Shown: positions 26,931 to 35,721 of the stretch, in pieces
Layout: every line of letters starts with the position of its first letter
Numbering within the stretch: position 1 is the stretch's first letter
Assembly: GCF_000423545.1 (NCBI RefSeq)
Contig: NZ_AUIE01000023.1
Coordinates: 59,015-123,014 of the forward strand
Direction: 5' to 3'
Source: Metapseudomonas resinovorans DSM 21078
Lineage (GTDB): Bacteria; Pseudomonadota; Gammaproteobacteria; Pseudomonadales; Pseudomonadaceae
DNA length: 64,000 nucleotides
The notes under the pieces: model-generated
Databases searched by the model: none
Told to the model about the DNA's origin: nothing
What the model saw: the letters and a program-made list of their open reading frames with translations, nothing else
Program-made: the position numbers and the translations under genes

Positions 26931-28769
26931 CTACGACGCAGCCCTGGCGCCTTTGACCGGTACGCTGCTCAAACCACGCGCCAGGGGGGCAAATTCGTCA
27001 GGGGTCAGGGATTCCTTTTCCTGAAGGAGGCGAGCGCCTCGGTCAAGGTCGCTGCGGCGTTCAGTCAGCAGCGCCTTTGCGCGTGCATAGCCCTCATCCA
27101 GAAGCTGGCGCACACACAGGTCGACTTCCCGCGCCGTCTGTTCCGAATAGTCCTTGTCGTGCGCCAGCGGGAAATGATCGCCCAGGTAGGCTCCGCCCTG
27201 TTTCTCCAGCACGGCCTGGCCCAGCTCGTCGCTCATGCCGAACCGCGTGACCAGTTGCCGGGCGATGTCCGTGGCCTTGGCCAGGTCGTCGGCGGCACCC
27301 GTGGAGATTTCTCCCAACGCCAGGAATTCCGCGGCGCGTCCGGCCAGGAGCACCACGATGCGATCCTTCAGCTCCTGCTTGCTGACCAGGAAGTGGTCTT
27401 CGGTCGGGCGCTGCAAGGTATAGCCCAGGGTGCCGAAGGAACGGGGAATGATGGACACCTTGTGCACCGGGTCCATGCCCGGAATGGCGACTGCAACCAG
27501 GGCGTGGCCCATTTCGTGATAGGCCACCCGCCGGCGTTCCTCGGGTTGCAGCAGCCGGCTCTTGCGCTCGATACCGGCAACGATACGTTCGACGGCGATG
27601 TTGAAGTCGCCCATGTGCACCGCGTCATCGCCTCGGCGGGTTGCCGCCAGTGCGGCTTCATTGACGAGATTGGCCAGTTCGGCGCCGGTAAACCCGGTGG
27701 TTATTGCGGCTACCTGGTCGCAATCGACGTCGCTACCGGCGCGGATTTGCTTGAGGTGCACCCGAAGGATCGCCGCACGGCCACGGCGGTCGGGCCGGTC
27801 GATCAGGATCTGCCGGTCGAAACGGCCTGCGCGCAGCAGTGCCGGGTCCAGTATCTCGGGTCGGTTGGTGGCGGCCAGCAGCACGACCCCTTCGCGAGGG
27901 TCGAACCCATCCAGCTCGGCGAGCAATTGGTTGAGGGTCTGTTCCTTTTCGTCATTCCCGCCCCAGGAGCCCATGCCGCGCATCCTGCCCAGTGCATCCA
28001 GTTCGTCGATGAAAATGATGCAGGGGGCCGCCTTGCGCGCCTGCTCGAACAGATCGCGGACGCGCGCGGCGCCAACGCCCACGAACATCTCGACGAATTC
28101 CGAGCCGGAGATCGAGAAGAACGGCACGCCTGCCTCGCCCGCTACGGCCTTCGCGACAAGCGTCTTGCCGGTGCCTGGCGGCCCGACCAGCAGAATGCCT
28201 TTCGGTACCCGCGCGCCCAGCCGGCTGTACTGTGGCTGGTCCTTGAGGAAGGACACGACTTCCTCCAGTTCGGCCTTGGCCTCGTCTATACCGGCCACAT
28301 CATTGAAGGTGACGCCTGTGTCGCGCTGCACGAAAACCTTGGCGCGGGACCGGCCGACGTTGACCAGGCCGCCCAACCCCTGTTTTTCCGCCAGGCCCCG
28401 AAAAAGAAAGCTCCAGAGAGCGAAGATAAGCACGAGCGGCAGGAACCAGCCGAGCAGGGTGCTGATCAGTGTGTTTTCGCGTATGCCCGTGAAGCGTACG
28501 TCGGCATAGGCCAACTCGTCGGCAAGGGCAGGTTCCACCCGATTGGTGACGAAGTGGGCTCGACCATTGATCGGTTCTTTCAACGTGCCGGAGATGCGTT
28601 GATCGGTGATCTGCAGTTCAGCGAGCTTGTTCTGCTGCAAAAGGATCAGGAATTCGCTGTAGGGGAGGGTTTCGACGGCACGCTGTTCCGTCCACCAGCT
28701 CTGCAGCAACATCAGCGCGCTGAAGGTGACGATGAAGTACCAGATGTTCCACTGATGCTGCTTCTCCAT
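26931..28769 (-). CDS. FtsH-family membrane AAA+ zinc protease (paralogue)
   Basis: 612 residues: two N-terminal membrane segments (about 8-26 and 102-124) around a periplasmic domain, then AAA+ with Walker A GPPGTGKT (196-203), Walker [11 protein letters not shown] (251-260), second-region homology [20 protein letters not shown], and the protease site HEMGH (418-422) where housekeeping FtsH has HEAGH. The protein is shorter than the housekeeping form and has many substitutions, so it is read as an accessory FtsH like those of stress islands. A perfect Anr box lies 84 bp upstream. Confidence 0.9.
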   Translation of the reverse strand: MEKQHQWNIWYFIVTFSALMLLQSWWTEQRAVETLPYSEFLILLQQNKLAELQITDQRISGTLKEPINGRAHFVTNRVEPALADELAYADVRFTGIRENTLISTLLGWFLPLVLIFALWSFLFRGLAEKQGLGGLVNVGRSRAKVFVQRDTGVTFNDVAGIDEAKAELEEVVSFLKDQPQYSRLGARVPKGILLVGPPGTGKTLVAKAVAGEAGVPFFSISGSEFVEMFVGVGAARVRDLFEQARKAAPCIIFIDELDALGRMRGMGSWGGNDEKEQTLNQLLAELDGFDPREGVVLLAATNRPEILDPALLRAGRFDRQILIDRPDRRGRAAILRVHLKQIRAGSDVDCDQVAAITTGFTGAELANLVNEAALAATRRGDDAVHMGDFNIAVERIVAGIERKSRLLQPEERRRVAYHEMGHALVAVAIPGMDPVHKVSIIPRSFGTLGYTLQRPTEDHFLVSKQELKDRIVVLLAGRAAEFLALGEISTGAADDLAKATDIARQLVTRFGMSDELGQAVLEKQGGAYLGDHFPLAHDKDYSEQTAREVDLCVRQLLDEGYARAKALLTERRSDLDRGARLLQEKESLTPDEFAPLARGLSSVPVKGARAAS

Positions 28770-28852
28770 GACGGCCCCTCCTGCTGGAATCGCGGAAGCA
28801 AGCGCCTGCGAACGCTCACTGTTCGAGTCTGATCGCGTCGTGGCGGGCCGAG

Positions 28853-28866
28853 TTGATGCGCATCAA
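28853..28866 (-). promoter_or_regulatory. Anr/FNR box upstream of the ftsH paralogue
   Basis: TTGATGCGCATCAA, a perfect TTGAT-N4-ATCAA site centred at 28859.5. A class II start would lie near 28818, about 50 bp before the ftsH start codon at 28769 on the minus strand, which is an ordinary leader length. Confidence 0.8.
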
Positions 28867-28890
28867 GTCGTTGCAGTGTTCGGGGGGGCG

Positions 28891-28987
28891 TTGTAGGGGC
28901 GATATCAATCGCCAGGCAGGCCGCAGGGCTGCCCTGGTGGCCGGGGGGCAACTGCGTTGCCCTTGGCGAATGAATTCGCCCCTACAA
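28891..28987. repeat. Interspersed palindromic element, copy A1
   Basis: 97 bp bounded by 12-bp inverted ends (TTGTAGGGGCGA at 28891-28902 and its complement at 28976-28987). It contains two inner hairpins of the type GGCGATATCAATCGCC and GGCGAATGAATTCGCC. It is related to copies at 43204-43300 and 45054-45152. The form agrees with a REP doublet (REPIN). A separate motif typical of pseudomonad dispersed repeats, GTAGGATGGCGTGGAGCGAA, follows at 29002. Confidence 0.8.
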
Positions 28988-29049
28988 GGGAAAAACCGCG
29001 GTTTGTAGGATGGCGTGGAGCGAAGCGATACCCATCAACGAAGCGACAT

Positions 29050-31530
29050 TCAGTGCTCGGCCAGTATCCGTTCGTGAACGTACTGCCTGAACTGTTCAGC
29101 CGGCAGCGGGCGGGAGAACAGGTTGCCTTGGTAGGTCTGGCAGCCATGGGTGGCCAGGAAAGCGCGTTGCGCTTCGGTCTCCACGCCCTCTGCGATCACC
29201 GAGAGCCCGAGAATCTGGCTCAGGCTGATGATCGCGCAGGCGATGGCCGCATCGTTGGGATCGACCAGCACATCCCTGATGAATGACTGGTCGATCTTGA
29301 GCTGGTCCAGCGGCAGGCTCTTCAGGTAGGAGAGTGACGAGTAGCCGGTGCCGAAATCATCCAGCGAAAGGCCGATGCCGATCTCCTTCAGTTCGATCAT
29401 CTTGGCGACGGTACTTTCCATGTCCTCCACCAGCAGGCCTTCGGTCAGCTCCAGCTTCAGTTTCTTCGGATCGGCCCCGGTGTACCGCAATACGGTCAGT
29501 ACTTCTTCGACGAAGTCGGGATGGTGGAACTGACGGGCACTGACGTTCACCGCCACAACCAGCCGGGCGGTCTCCGGATGCCTGGCCCAGGCCACCAGCT
29601 GGGCGCAGGCGGTTTGCAGCGCCCAGTGGCCCAGCGGCAGGATCAGCCCTGTCTCTTCGGCCAGCGGAATGAACATGGCAGGCAACACGAGACCGCGCTC
29701 GGGGTGTTGCCATCTCATGAGCGCCTCTGCGCCGATGATGCGGCCCTCGATGTTCACCTGCGGTTGGAAATGCAGCAGCAGCTCCTTGCCCTGCAGACCC
29801 TGGCGCAAATCCGCTTCCAGCCGGGCGCGTGCGGTGGCGACTGCCTGCATCTCGGGGTCGAAGAAACGCAGCGTGTTGCGCCCCGCCGCCTTGGCGCGAT
29901 ACATCGCGAGGTCGGCGCGCTTCATGACGTCGTCAACCGAATTCAGCTGCCCCTGGAACAGCGCGATGCCCAAGCTGGGCGTGCTGTGGTGCTCGTAGCC
30001 ATCCATCTGGTAGGTGATGTTGAGCGCGTTGAGGATTTTTTCGCAGACGGCCCTGGCCTGGATAGCGGCATCTGGCGGATTTTCGTTGAGCCCTTCGAGC
30101 AGGACGACGAACTCATCCCCTCCCAAGCGGGCTACGGTGTCACTTTCGCGGATGCAACCGCAAAGGCGGTGGGCCACTTCCTGCAGCAACATATCGCCAC
30201 GGTCATGCCCCAGGGTGTCGTTCAGCGCCTTGAAATTGTCCAGGTCGATCAAAATCACGGCGCTCGTGTGCAGATTGCGGGCACCGCCGGCCAATACATG
30301 CTGCAAGCGGTCCAGGAGCAGCCGGCGGTTCGCCAGGCCGGTCAGTTGATCGTAGAAGGCCAGGCGTCGGACCTCCTGTTCGGCGGCTTTGCGGTGGGTG
30401 ATGTCCGTGTTGATGGATAGAACGGATTGCGGCCGGCCGTTATCGTCGCGTACCAGGGTTCGGTGGCTTTCGAAGGTGATCGTGCTGCCATCCCGGCGTC
30501 GCAGCGTCACTTCACCCGACCAGTCCCCGGTCTCTATCAGGCAGTGGGTGGCCACATCGACAGCCGCGTGTCCCTGGTAGATCAGGTCCTGTGCCGACTT
30601 GCCCAGCGCCTCTTCCTTGAACAGCCCGTAGAGCCGCTCGGCGCTCTTGTTCCAGTACAGGATGCGGTGATCCATGTCGTGCACGACGATGGCGTCCTGC
30701 GCCTTGTCCAGCAGCGATGCCTGTTGGCGGAACTGCTTTTCGCTTTCGCGCAACCTGGCCAGGTAGCCCTCGCGCTCAGCTGCGTGCGCTTCCATTTCGC
30801 GCTTGATCCGGCGGCCATAGAACACCGCCGCGCTGACCATCAGCAGCACGAACAGCATGATGGAGTACTCGATCCGTCGCAGTTCTTCGACTGACGCCAG
30901 TTCCTCTTCCAGCAGCTTGCTCTGGATCAGGCCAACGCGCTCCCTCACCGCGGCCAGCGCGTCGAGCAGCTTGGCGTATCGCCTGTCCATCGTCGCCATG
31001 CGCTTGCCGGCGTCGTCCGATTGGCCTTCCCGGAAAAAGGAGAAGATCAGCGAGGCCTCCTTAACCATCTCGCCCATCGCAGTGTCGACTTCGGCCACCT
31101 CGTCCTTCAATGCCAGGGTGAAGACCTGGATCTCGGCGCTGTGCTCTGCCTGATGGGCGATCCGCTCCTGCAGTTGCTGCTTGACGGTGGAAAGGTGTTC
31201 GTTGAAGGCCTGCAAGGCCGCCGTCATATTGCGCGACTCGGCTTCGACATCGTGGGTGTCGAACACGTTGTTGCCAGGGGCGTTCACTTCCGATGCCAGG
31301 CTGCCCAGTGTCGAGTAGGCCGACAGTTGCTGGACCCAGGACTGGTTCGCCTTGATGGAGCGGTGATAGGTGTCGACGATCAGGTGGTTCAGCAGCACGC
31401 TGAGCACGACGACCAGTACGTCGAAACCCGCGAGGAAGAAGTACATGCGGTGCCACCTGGTCGAGCGTGGCTTGTCGGAATGGCTGGATAGGGCCTGGTT
31501 GGCAGCGCTTTCTCCTTCGAAAGAATCCAT
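29050..31530 (-). CDS. Membrane-bound PAS-GGDEF-EAL cyclic-di-GMP protein
   Basis: 826 residues from ATG 31530 (GGAG 8 nt upstream; the in-frame ATG at 31599 adds 23 residues). Two membrane helices (near 30 and 230) enclose a helical periplasmic sensor. A PAS domain follows (QASLLDKAQDAIVVHDMDHRILYWN), then GGDEF with an intact LGGDEF active site and RESD inhibitory site five residues before it, then EAL with GAEALMRW, VNVSARQFHHPDF and DDFGTGYSSLSYL. Both catalytic motifs look functional, so it may make and degrade c-di-GMP. The periplasmic part resembles chemoreceptor-like four-helix sensors. Confidence 0.92.
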   Translation of the reverse strand: MDSFEGESAANQALSSHSDKPRSTRWHRMYFFLAGFDVLVVVLSVLLNHLIVDTYHRSIKANQSWVQQLSAYSTLGSLASEVNAPGNNVFDTHDVEAESRNMTAALQAFNEHLSTVKQQLQERIAHQAEHSAEIQVFTLALKDEVAEVDTAMGEMVKEASLIFSFFREGQSDDAGKRMATMDRRYAKLLDALAAVRERVGLIQSKLLEEELASVEELRRIEYSIMLFVLLMVSAAVFYGRRIKREMEAHAAEREGYLARLRESEKQFRQQASLLDKAQDAIVVHDMDHRILYWNKSAERLYGLFKEEALGKSAQDLIYQGHAAVDVATHCLIETGDWSGEVTLRRRDGSTITFESHRTLVRDDNGRPQSVLSINTDITHRKAAEQEVRRLAFYDQLTGLANRRLLLDRLQHVLAGGARNLHTSAVILIDLDNFKALNDTLGHDRGDMLLQEVAHRLCGCIRESDTVARLGGDEFVVLLEGLNENPPDAAIQARAVCEKILNALNITYQMDGYEHHSTPSLGIALFQGQLNSVDDVMKRADLAMYRAKAAGRNTLRFFDPEMQAVATARARLEADLRQGLQGKELLLHFQPQVNIEGRIIGAEALMRWQHPERGLVLPAMFIPLAEETGLILPLGHWALQTACAQLVAWARHPETARLVVAVNVSARQFHHPDFVEEVLTVLRYTGADPKKLKLELTEGLLVEDMESTVAKMIELKEIGIGLSLDDFGTGYSSLSYLKSLPLDQLKIDQSFIRDVLVDPNDAAIACAIISLSQILGLSVIAEGVETEAQRAFLATHGCQTYQGNLFSRPLPAEQFRQYVHERILAEH

Positions 31531-31764
31531 TTCACGATCTCCAGGCAAAGTCCCTGTAACGGCGTCGCGCAAACGTCCACTCAGGCGCTGCATCTGCAAA
31601 TGGATACAGCTGGGTGATAGTCGAGACTGGATATGACCGGAGCGGCCTGGGCCGCATCGATGGGGCTCGACTATGGCCTAAGCATAGCCGTGAAATGGCC
31701 ACTATTCGGCCGGACGACTGCTGGCTTTTCAACTGCGACTGTAGTGGTGTCCTGGCCCCGAAAG

Positions 31765-31794
31765 CGGAAGCCAGGGCGTAGGCCCTGGCTTCCG
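31765..31794 (-). terminator. Hairpin downstream of the fimbrial gene
   Basis: 13-bp perfect stem (arms 31765-31777 and 31782-31794, CGGAAGCCAGGGC and its complement) with a GTAG loop, 31 bp beyond the fimbrial stop codon. Only a short pyrimidine tail follows on the minus strand (CTTTCGG), so termination efficiency is uncertain. Confidence 0.5.
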
Positions 31795-31824
31795 GTTGTT
31801 TTCGTTGATCGCCGTTTCGACGAG

Positions 31825-32811
31825 TCAGTAGTGGATCAGCTCGACGACAACGGCAGCATTGAATGGCCCGACCTTGGGTTGGTCTTCCCGCCAGATCAGG
31901 TCGGCCCGGAAGGGAACCCTGACGACTTCGCGATAGGAGGCGCTGTGCAGGTTGAACCACTTGTTGAAGGGCGCTTTGGTTCTGTTATCGGCCCTTACCA
32001 GGGAGATACCGACCGAGGGGTTGTCGTCGGGAACGAGCATGCCGGCAGCATCGGTGGCGGTGACCGGTGTGAACTTGGCTTCAGAGGTAAACAGGTCGCG
32101 GGAGCACGTCCTGGATATTTCAAGGTTGAAGTCGACGGCGCTGGCGACCTTGCCCCGTTGTGCATCCCGTGCGTGGACCATGGGGAAGGTGATGTGATCG
32201 GGAACGATGTTGAGTGTGGGAGTACAGGCGGAAGAGCGTAAAAGTTGCAAGTTGTAGACAGTAGGGTTGAACATCTGTCTGGCTGACAGGGATTTTTCGC
32301 GGTCAACGGTGAATACAGTGTATGCCGCCACTTGGGTGGCTTGGCCCGACGGTGGAAAGACGCCGCGCTTGATCACGACAATGCTGTAATCGAGGGTGAA
32401 ATGGGCACGCCGCTCACACATGCCCGGAATTCCGTCGATTCCGCACACCTTTTCTGTCTGAATGCCGGTAGGGATTTTCTCTCCCGCGCGCGTGTATATC
32501 TTTCCGTTGAAACGCATCCCCACTTCAATGCCGCCATCGATTACGTGGTTCTTCGGATTCACGTAGATGGAAATGGGGATCTGATCTGTGATGCTCCCAG
32601 GATCGGTTCCGTCCGGCTGACAAGACACTGATCGGCTGAACGTTTCGGATTCCCAGGCGATGGTTCCATCCTCCAGGTCGGCGCCGATGGCCAGTCCGCT
32701 GGGCAGCACAAAAGTTCCACCGTTTCCAGAGCAAAGCAGTGCGAAGCTGGTGGAGGGGTGAAGGAGTATCAACAGTAGCGTCGGAAGAATGAGTTTCCTG
32801 ATGTAGCGCAT
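31825..32811 (-). CDS. Orphan fimbrial-type exported protein (adhesin-like)
   Basis: 328 residues from ATG 32811 with signal peptide MRYIRKLILPTLLLILLHPSTSFA; the frame stays open 15 codons upstream without a better start. The mature N-terminus LLCSGNGGTFVLPSG and the C-terminal beta-strand-rich half (two Cys in SSACTPTLNI and ISRTCSRDLF, then PFNAAVVVELIHY) match chaperone-usher pilins/tip adhesins. No chaperone, usher or other pilin gene is nearby. Base composition is lower in GC than that of the neighbours, hinting at acquisition. Confidence 0.7.
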   Translation of the reverse strand: MRYIRKLILPTLLLILLHPSTSFALLCSGNGGTFVLPSGLAIGADLEDGTIAWESETFSRSVSCQPDGTDPGSITDQIPISIYVNPKNHVIDGGIEVGMRFNGKIYTRAGEKIPTGIQTEKVCGIDGIPGMCERRAHFTLDYSIVVIKRGVFPPSGQATQVAAYTVFTVDREKSLSARQMFNPTVYNLQLLRSSACTPTLNIVPDHITFPMVHARDAQRGKVASAVDFNLEISRTCSRDLFTSEAKFTPVTATDAAGMLVPDDNPSVGISLVRADNRTKAPFNKWFNLHSASYREVVRVPFRADLIWREDQPKVGPFNAAVVVELIHY

Positions 32812-33288
32812 GGGTCGGGTGTCCTGAATCCATTTCTCGATCATCGATGGCCGCACGCGTACGCATGAGGGCGAACGGCCGTGAGTAACGCCAGATTTTG
32901 TGGGGCATCACTTTCTGTGTTGCGGGAAATGAGGACAAGGCGAGGACGTATGCGCGGGTTGTGCTAAATGTCCGAGCGCGTTGTAGGCGGATGGGAGGGC
33001 GATAGCGTCGGAGCTAACACAGGGCAGCTTTTACCCATATTGAATGCCGCTGCGTTCTGCGCAAAAAGGACCGTCACGGTGCCAAGGCGCAATCCGGCAC
33101 GTCATACCGTGACAGTCAAACTCACGAACGATGAGCATTCTTAAAATGCATCGTTTTCGCATCGTGCGGTGCGCCGCTAAGGTCGTGCATTTGACCGTCC
33201 GGAGTTTGGGTCGAGCGCGGATGGTGGGGCGGTGAAGCGTGATCCACCCGAACGGATGTGCCGGGTGCAGCGAAGGTTCGGTGTGGCA
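32812..33288. other. Long non-coding gap with repeat copy B2
   Basis: 477 bp without a credible gene. It is AT-richer around 32940-33170. GTCACGGT (33073-33080) and ACCGTGAC (33106-33113) form an 8-bp inverted repeat that could be an operator. Bases 33197-33270 are a copy of the dispersed repeat also present at 38532-38604. No Anr box was seen here. Confidence 0.6.
33197..33270. repeat. Dispersed repeat, copy B2
   Basis: About 74 bp aligning with 38532-38604; shared core GGTGAAGCGTGA(T/C)CCACCC followed by ACGGATGTGCC(G/A)GGTGCAG. Such GGATGGTGGG...CCCACCCTACG sequences are typical short dispersed repeats of pseudomonad intergenic DNA. Confidence 0.7.
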
Positions 33289-33846
33289 TTAGTGTTTGGC
33301 GGTTTGACCGTGACGGATGAGTTCGATCCGCAAATCCGCTTCATAGGGCGGGACGTGGCACTCGACGATGTCTCCGGGTGCGGCCTGCAGGCGAATGCCC
33401 ACGATATCGGCACGGACTGGCTGGGTGCTGGTGCAGCGGTCCACCAGGACGGCGGTATGCACTCGGCGTGCGCCCTGTTGCGCCAGATAGGCGCAGGTGC
33501 GCAGCAGTGAGTGGCCCTCGTAGAGCACATCGTCAACTACCAGCAAGGGCAGTTCTGCCAGGTTCAGGGCCGCAAGCTCGTCATTGCCGGTGAGCGAGGT
33601 TTCCGGGTGGAGCAGTGTGAGGTCGTCGGCATAGCGCTTTACCTTGAGCGGGTAGAACGGTGGTTCCGGGGCGTCGGTCAGGGCGCGGAAGTGCGCCTGG
33701 AGCAAGCCCGCGAGCGGGTCTCCCCGGCGCAGGATGCCGACCATGGCAAAGGGCGTGCCGGAGTAGCAGGCGACGATCTGCCGTGCCATGGCTGCCAGCA
33801 CGAGGTCGATTTCTTCTGCGTCATACAGGCAGATGCGATCGGTCAC
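33289..33846 (-). CDS. Phosphoribosyltransferase (hypoxanthine/PyrR-like)
   Basis: 185 residues. The PRPP loop LLVVDDVLYEGHSLLRT corresponds to the PyrR/HPRT motif, with Glu-Gly in place of Thr-Gly. FAMVGILRRGDPLAGLL is the preceding N-terminal motif, and RADIVGIRLQAAPGDIVECHVPPYEADLRIEL closes the fold as in PyrR. The gene begins 16 bp after a divergent PRPP synthetase, so the two probably cooperate in a salvage or modification step. The base is unknown. Confidence 0.85.
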   Translation of the reverse strand: MTDRICLYDAEEIDLVLAAMARQIVACYSGTPFAMVGILRRGDPLAGLLQAHFRALTDAPEPPFYPLKVKRYADDLTLLHPETSLTGNDELAALNLAELPLLVVDDVLYEGHSLLRTCAYLAQQGARRVHTAVLVDRCTSTQPVRADIVGIRLQAAPGDIVECHVPPYEADLRIELIRHGQTAKH

Positions 33847-33862
33847 GGATCAGCCCCTGGCG

Positions 33863-34834
33863 TCAGTCGGCGTCGTGGATCAAGCCGTAGCGGGCTACAA
33901 GGGTCGCCGCGATGCTCTCGGCGGTCTCCACAACGACCAGGCGACCGGCTTTCAGGGCCCGTTCCACGCCCGGCAGGGGGACGCTGTCGCTGATCGCGAC
34001 GCCCTGCAGCAGGGGTGACTCCAGCAGCCCCGTGCCCTCGGTGAAGAGGCCGTGGGTGGCCATCGCGAAGATTCGGCGTGCACCTCCGGCATGGCAGGCC
34101 TGGGCTGCGCGCAGGAGGGTGGAGCCGGTGCTGATGAGGTCGTCCAGGAGGATCACGGTGCAGCCCTCGACTTCGCCCACGAGCATGCCGCCGCTCAGCG
34201 TTTCATCGCGCCGATATTTTTCCACGCAGGCATGGCCGATTGCACGGCCCAGGCGCACCTCGAGCGCTTGCCGGAACAACTCGGCACGTTTGATTCCGCC
34301 GAGGTCTGGAGAGGCGACTACCACTGGCCCGCCGTCGTCCCAGCCGATGAAGCCATCCGCGAACAGCCGGGCGTTGTCCAGGTTGACGGTGGGAATCCGG
34401 AAGGCATTGTCCAGGGCGGCCTGATTGTGCGTTTCCATGGTGATCAGGCTGTCGACCCGCGAGGCTTCCATCAGCGTCGCGATGTAGCGGGTGATCACCT
34501 GGTCCTGCGCCTGGATTCGCCGCTCCTTGCGGCTGTAGCAGAGGTAGGGTGAGACCACCAGCAGATGACTCGCGCCGGCATCCTTGATGGCGGAACAGAG
34601 GAACAGGAGCCGACACAGCTTGTCGTGCACGCTGAGGCCGGGTTCCGCATAAAGGCCGGCAAACACCACGACTTGCCTGCCGGCGACCGGTTCCAGGGGA
34701 TGGCACTTGTATTCGCCATCCTCGTAGGTTCGCTCCGCCACTGTTCCCAAGGGAATACCCAGGTGCCGGGCGACCCGTTCCGCAAAGGGGCGCGCCTCAT
34801 GGAGTGCGAACAGTAGCGGGTTGTCTCGACTCAT
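33863..34834 (-). CDS. Divergent ribose-phosphate pyrophosphokinase (Prs paralogue)
   Basis: 323 residues. The Prs fold is recognisable: YEDGEYKCHPLEPVAGRQVVVF, PYLCYSRKERRIQAQDQVITRYIATLMEASRVDSLITMETHN, VVVASPDLGGIKRAELF, and the PRPP loop VILLDDLISTGSTLL. Core motifs are altered relative to housekeeping Prs (SRKERR for ARQDRK, ETHN for DLHA), so it is a paralogue. It forms an operon with the following phosphoribosyltransferase and follows hsp20. Local PRPP supply for a dedicated transferase is the natural inference. Confidence 0.85.
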   Translation of the reverse strand: MSRDNPLLFALHEARPFAERVARHLGIPLGTVAERTYEDGEYKCHPLEPVAGRQVVVFAGLYAEPGLSVHDKLCRLLFLCSAIKDAGASHLLVVSPYLCYSRKERRIQAQDQVITRYIATLMEASRVDSLITMETHNQAALDNAFRIPTVNLDNARLFADGFIGWDDGGPVVVASPDLGGIKRAELFRQALEVRLGRAIGHACVEKYRRDETLSGGMLVGEVEGCTVILLDDLISTGSTLLRAAQACHAGGARRIFAMATHGLFTEGTGLLESPLLQGVAISDSVPLPGVERALKAGRLVVVETAESIAATLVARYGLIHDAD

Positions 34835-34875
34835 CGGTTCACCTTCAAACAGGCGGTAACGAGGCCTTTGACCCG

Positions 34876-34902
34876 TCGGCGCCGGTCAGCCACCGGCGCT
34901 GA
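34876..34902 (-). terminator. Hairpin between hsp20 and prs-like gene
   Basis: 11-bp stem with one G-T wobble (TCGGCGCCGGT at 34876-34886 against ACCGGCGCTGA at 34892-34902) in the 79-bp gap. No T-run follows on the minus strand. It could partly terminate the hsp20 message, leaving lower read-through into the prs-like gene, or stabilise the hsp20 3' end. Confidence 0.45.
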
Positions 34903-34913
34903 TGTGAGGGACT

Positions 34914-35456
34914 TCAGGCGGACTTCACCGGGATCAGCTTCTCGGGCTTGATGGTATCCGGGCGTTTGGGCAGTGAAACCGTCAGCACGCCCTTGGTAAA
35001 GCTGGCTTCGATGCGTTCTATGTCGACGCCCTTGGGCAGACTGAACGCGCGCTGGAATGCACCGTAATGCCGTTCGGACAGGTGGTAGTCCTTTTGCTTT
35101 TCCTCTTTTTCGGCCTTCTTCTCGCCACTGATGACGAGGTTGCCATTGGAGAGTCGGATCTGGATGTCCTTCTCTTCCATCCCTGGCAGCTCGGCGGTGA
35201 CTTCGAATGAGTTTTCCTTCTCGGCAATGTCGATTGCCGGTATGCCGCGTCCGGGGGAGGTACGCCCCCAGAACGAATCGACGTCCGACGTGCTGCGCCC
35301 GAGCGGGAAGTGCAGGGGAGACCGGCCGAAATCCTCGAACAGGTGGTCTATCTGCTGGCGAAGGGATTCAAAGGGATGCCATTGCTCCGGTACAGCCGGG
35401 GTCGTGGCAGGCGGGGACTTGATCTCTTCAGGACGGCTGCGTTCGGTGTCGGCCAT
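34914..35456 (-). CDS. Hsp20/alpha-crystallin small heat-shock protein
   Basis: 180 residues from ATG 35456 (GAGGAG 9 nt upstream; the frame is open to 35498). The alpha-crystallin domain runs from AIDIAEKENSFEVTAELPGMEEKDIQIRLSNGNLVISGEKK to ASFTKGVLTVSLPKRP, and the C-terminal tail carries a IPV-like I-x-I/V anchor (LIPVKSA). It is an ATP-independent holdase. The near-perfect Anr box 72 bp upstream suggests oxygen control rather than, or in addition to, heat control. Confidence 0.92.
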   Translation of the reverse strand: MADTERSRPEEIKSPPATTPAVPEQWHPFESLRQQIDHLFEDFGRSPLHFPLGRSTSDVDSFWGRTSPGRGIPAIDIAEKENSFEVTAELPGMEEKDIQIRLSNGNLVISGEKKAEKEEKQKDYHLSERHYGAFQRAFSLPKGVDIERIEASFTKGVLTVSLPKRPDTIKPEKLIPVKSA

Positions 35457-35527
35457 GGTGGTTTGCTCCTCAATCGGTTTCTCGGAACTGCTCTTCAATG
35501 ATTCTGTGAGCCTGCCTGCGAGGATTT

Positions 35528-35541
35528 TTGATCTTCGTCAA
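35528..35541 (-). promoter_or_regulatory. Near-perfect Anr/FNR box upstream of hsp20
   Basis: TTGATCTTCGTCAA matches TTGAT-N4-ATCAA with a single change. A class II start would fall near 35493 on the minus strand; CAGAAT, a plausible -10, lies there in the right place (about 35500-35505). Confidence 0.65.
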
Positions 35542-35639
35542 GTAGTTGATTTCTACCCCTGACCCCCGGTCCGGTTGCGCGGTGGGGCAAAGGCTGCGCC
35601 GGGTGATTCCTCTACCCGGTCGGAGCGATGGGGGATTCC

Positions 35640-35653
35640 TTGATGTTGATCAA
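35640..35653 (+). promoter_or_regulatory. Anr/FNR box upstream of the electron-transfer pair
   Basis: TTGATGTTGATCAA, a perfect consensus site centred at 35646.5. A class II start is expected near 35688, 34 bp ahead of the ATG at 35722, with a CATAGC -10-like element at 35674-35679. Confidence 0.82.
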
Positions 35654-35721
35654 TCGCGCCAGCCTGTGCAGGGCATAGCGTGGATTTGACAATCATCGAC
35701 AAGCGTCGAGCGAGGAGCACC

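Noticed and set aside
27159..28832. 557-codon ORF antisense to the ftsH paralogue
   Set aside because: The minus-strand protein has a full set of AAA+ and protease motifs. The plus-strand ORF is a long GC-driven shadow.
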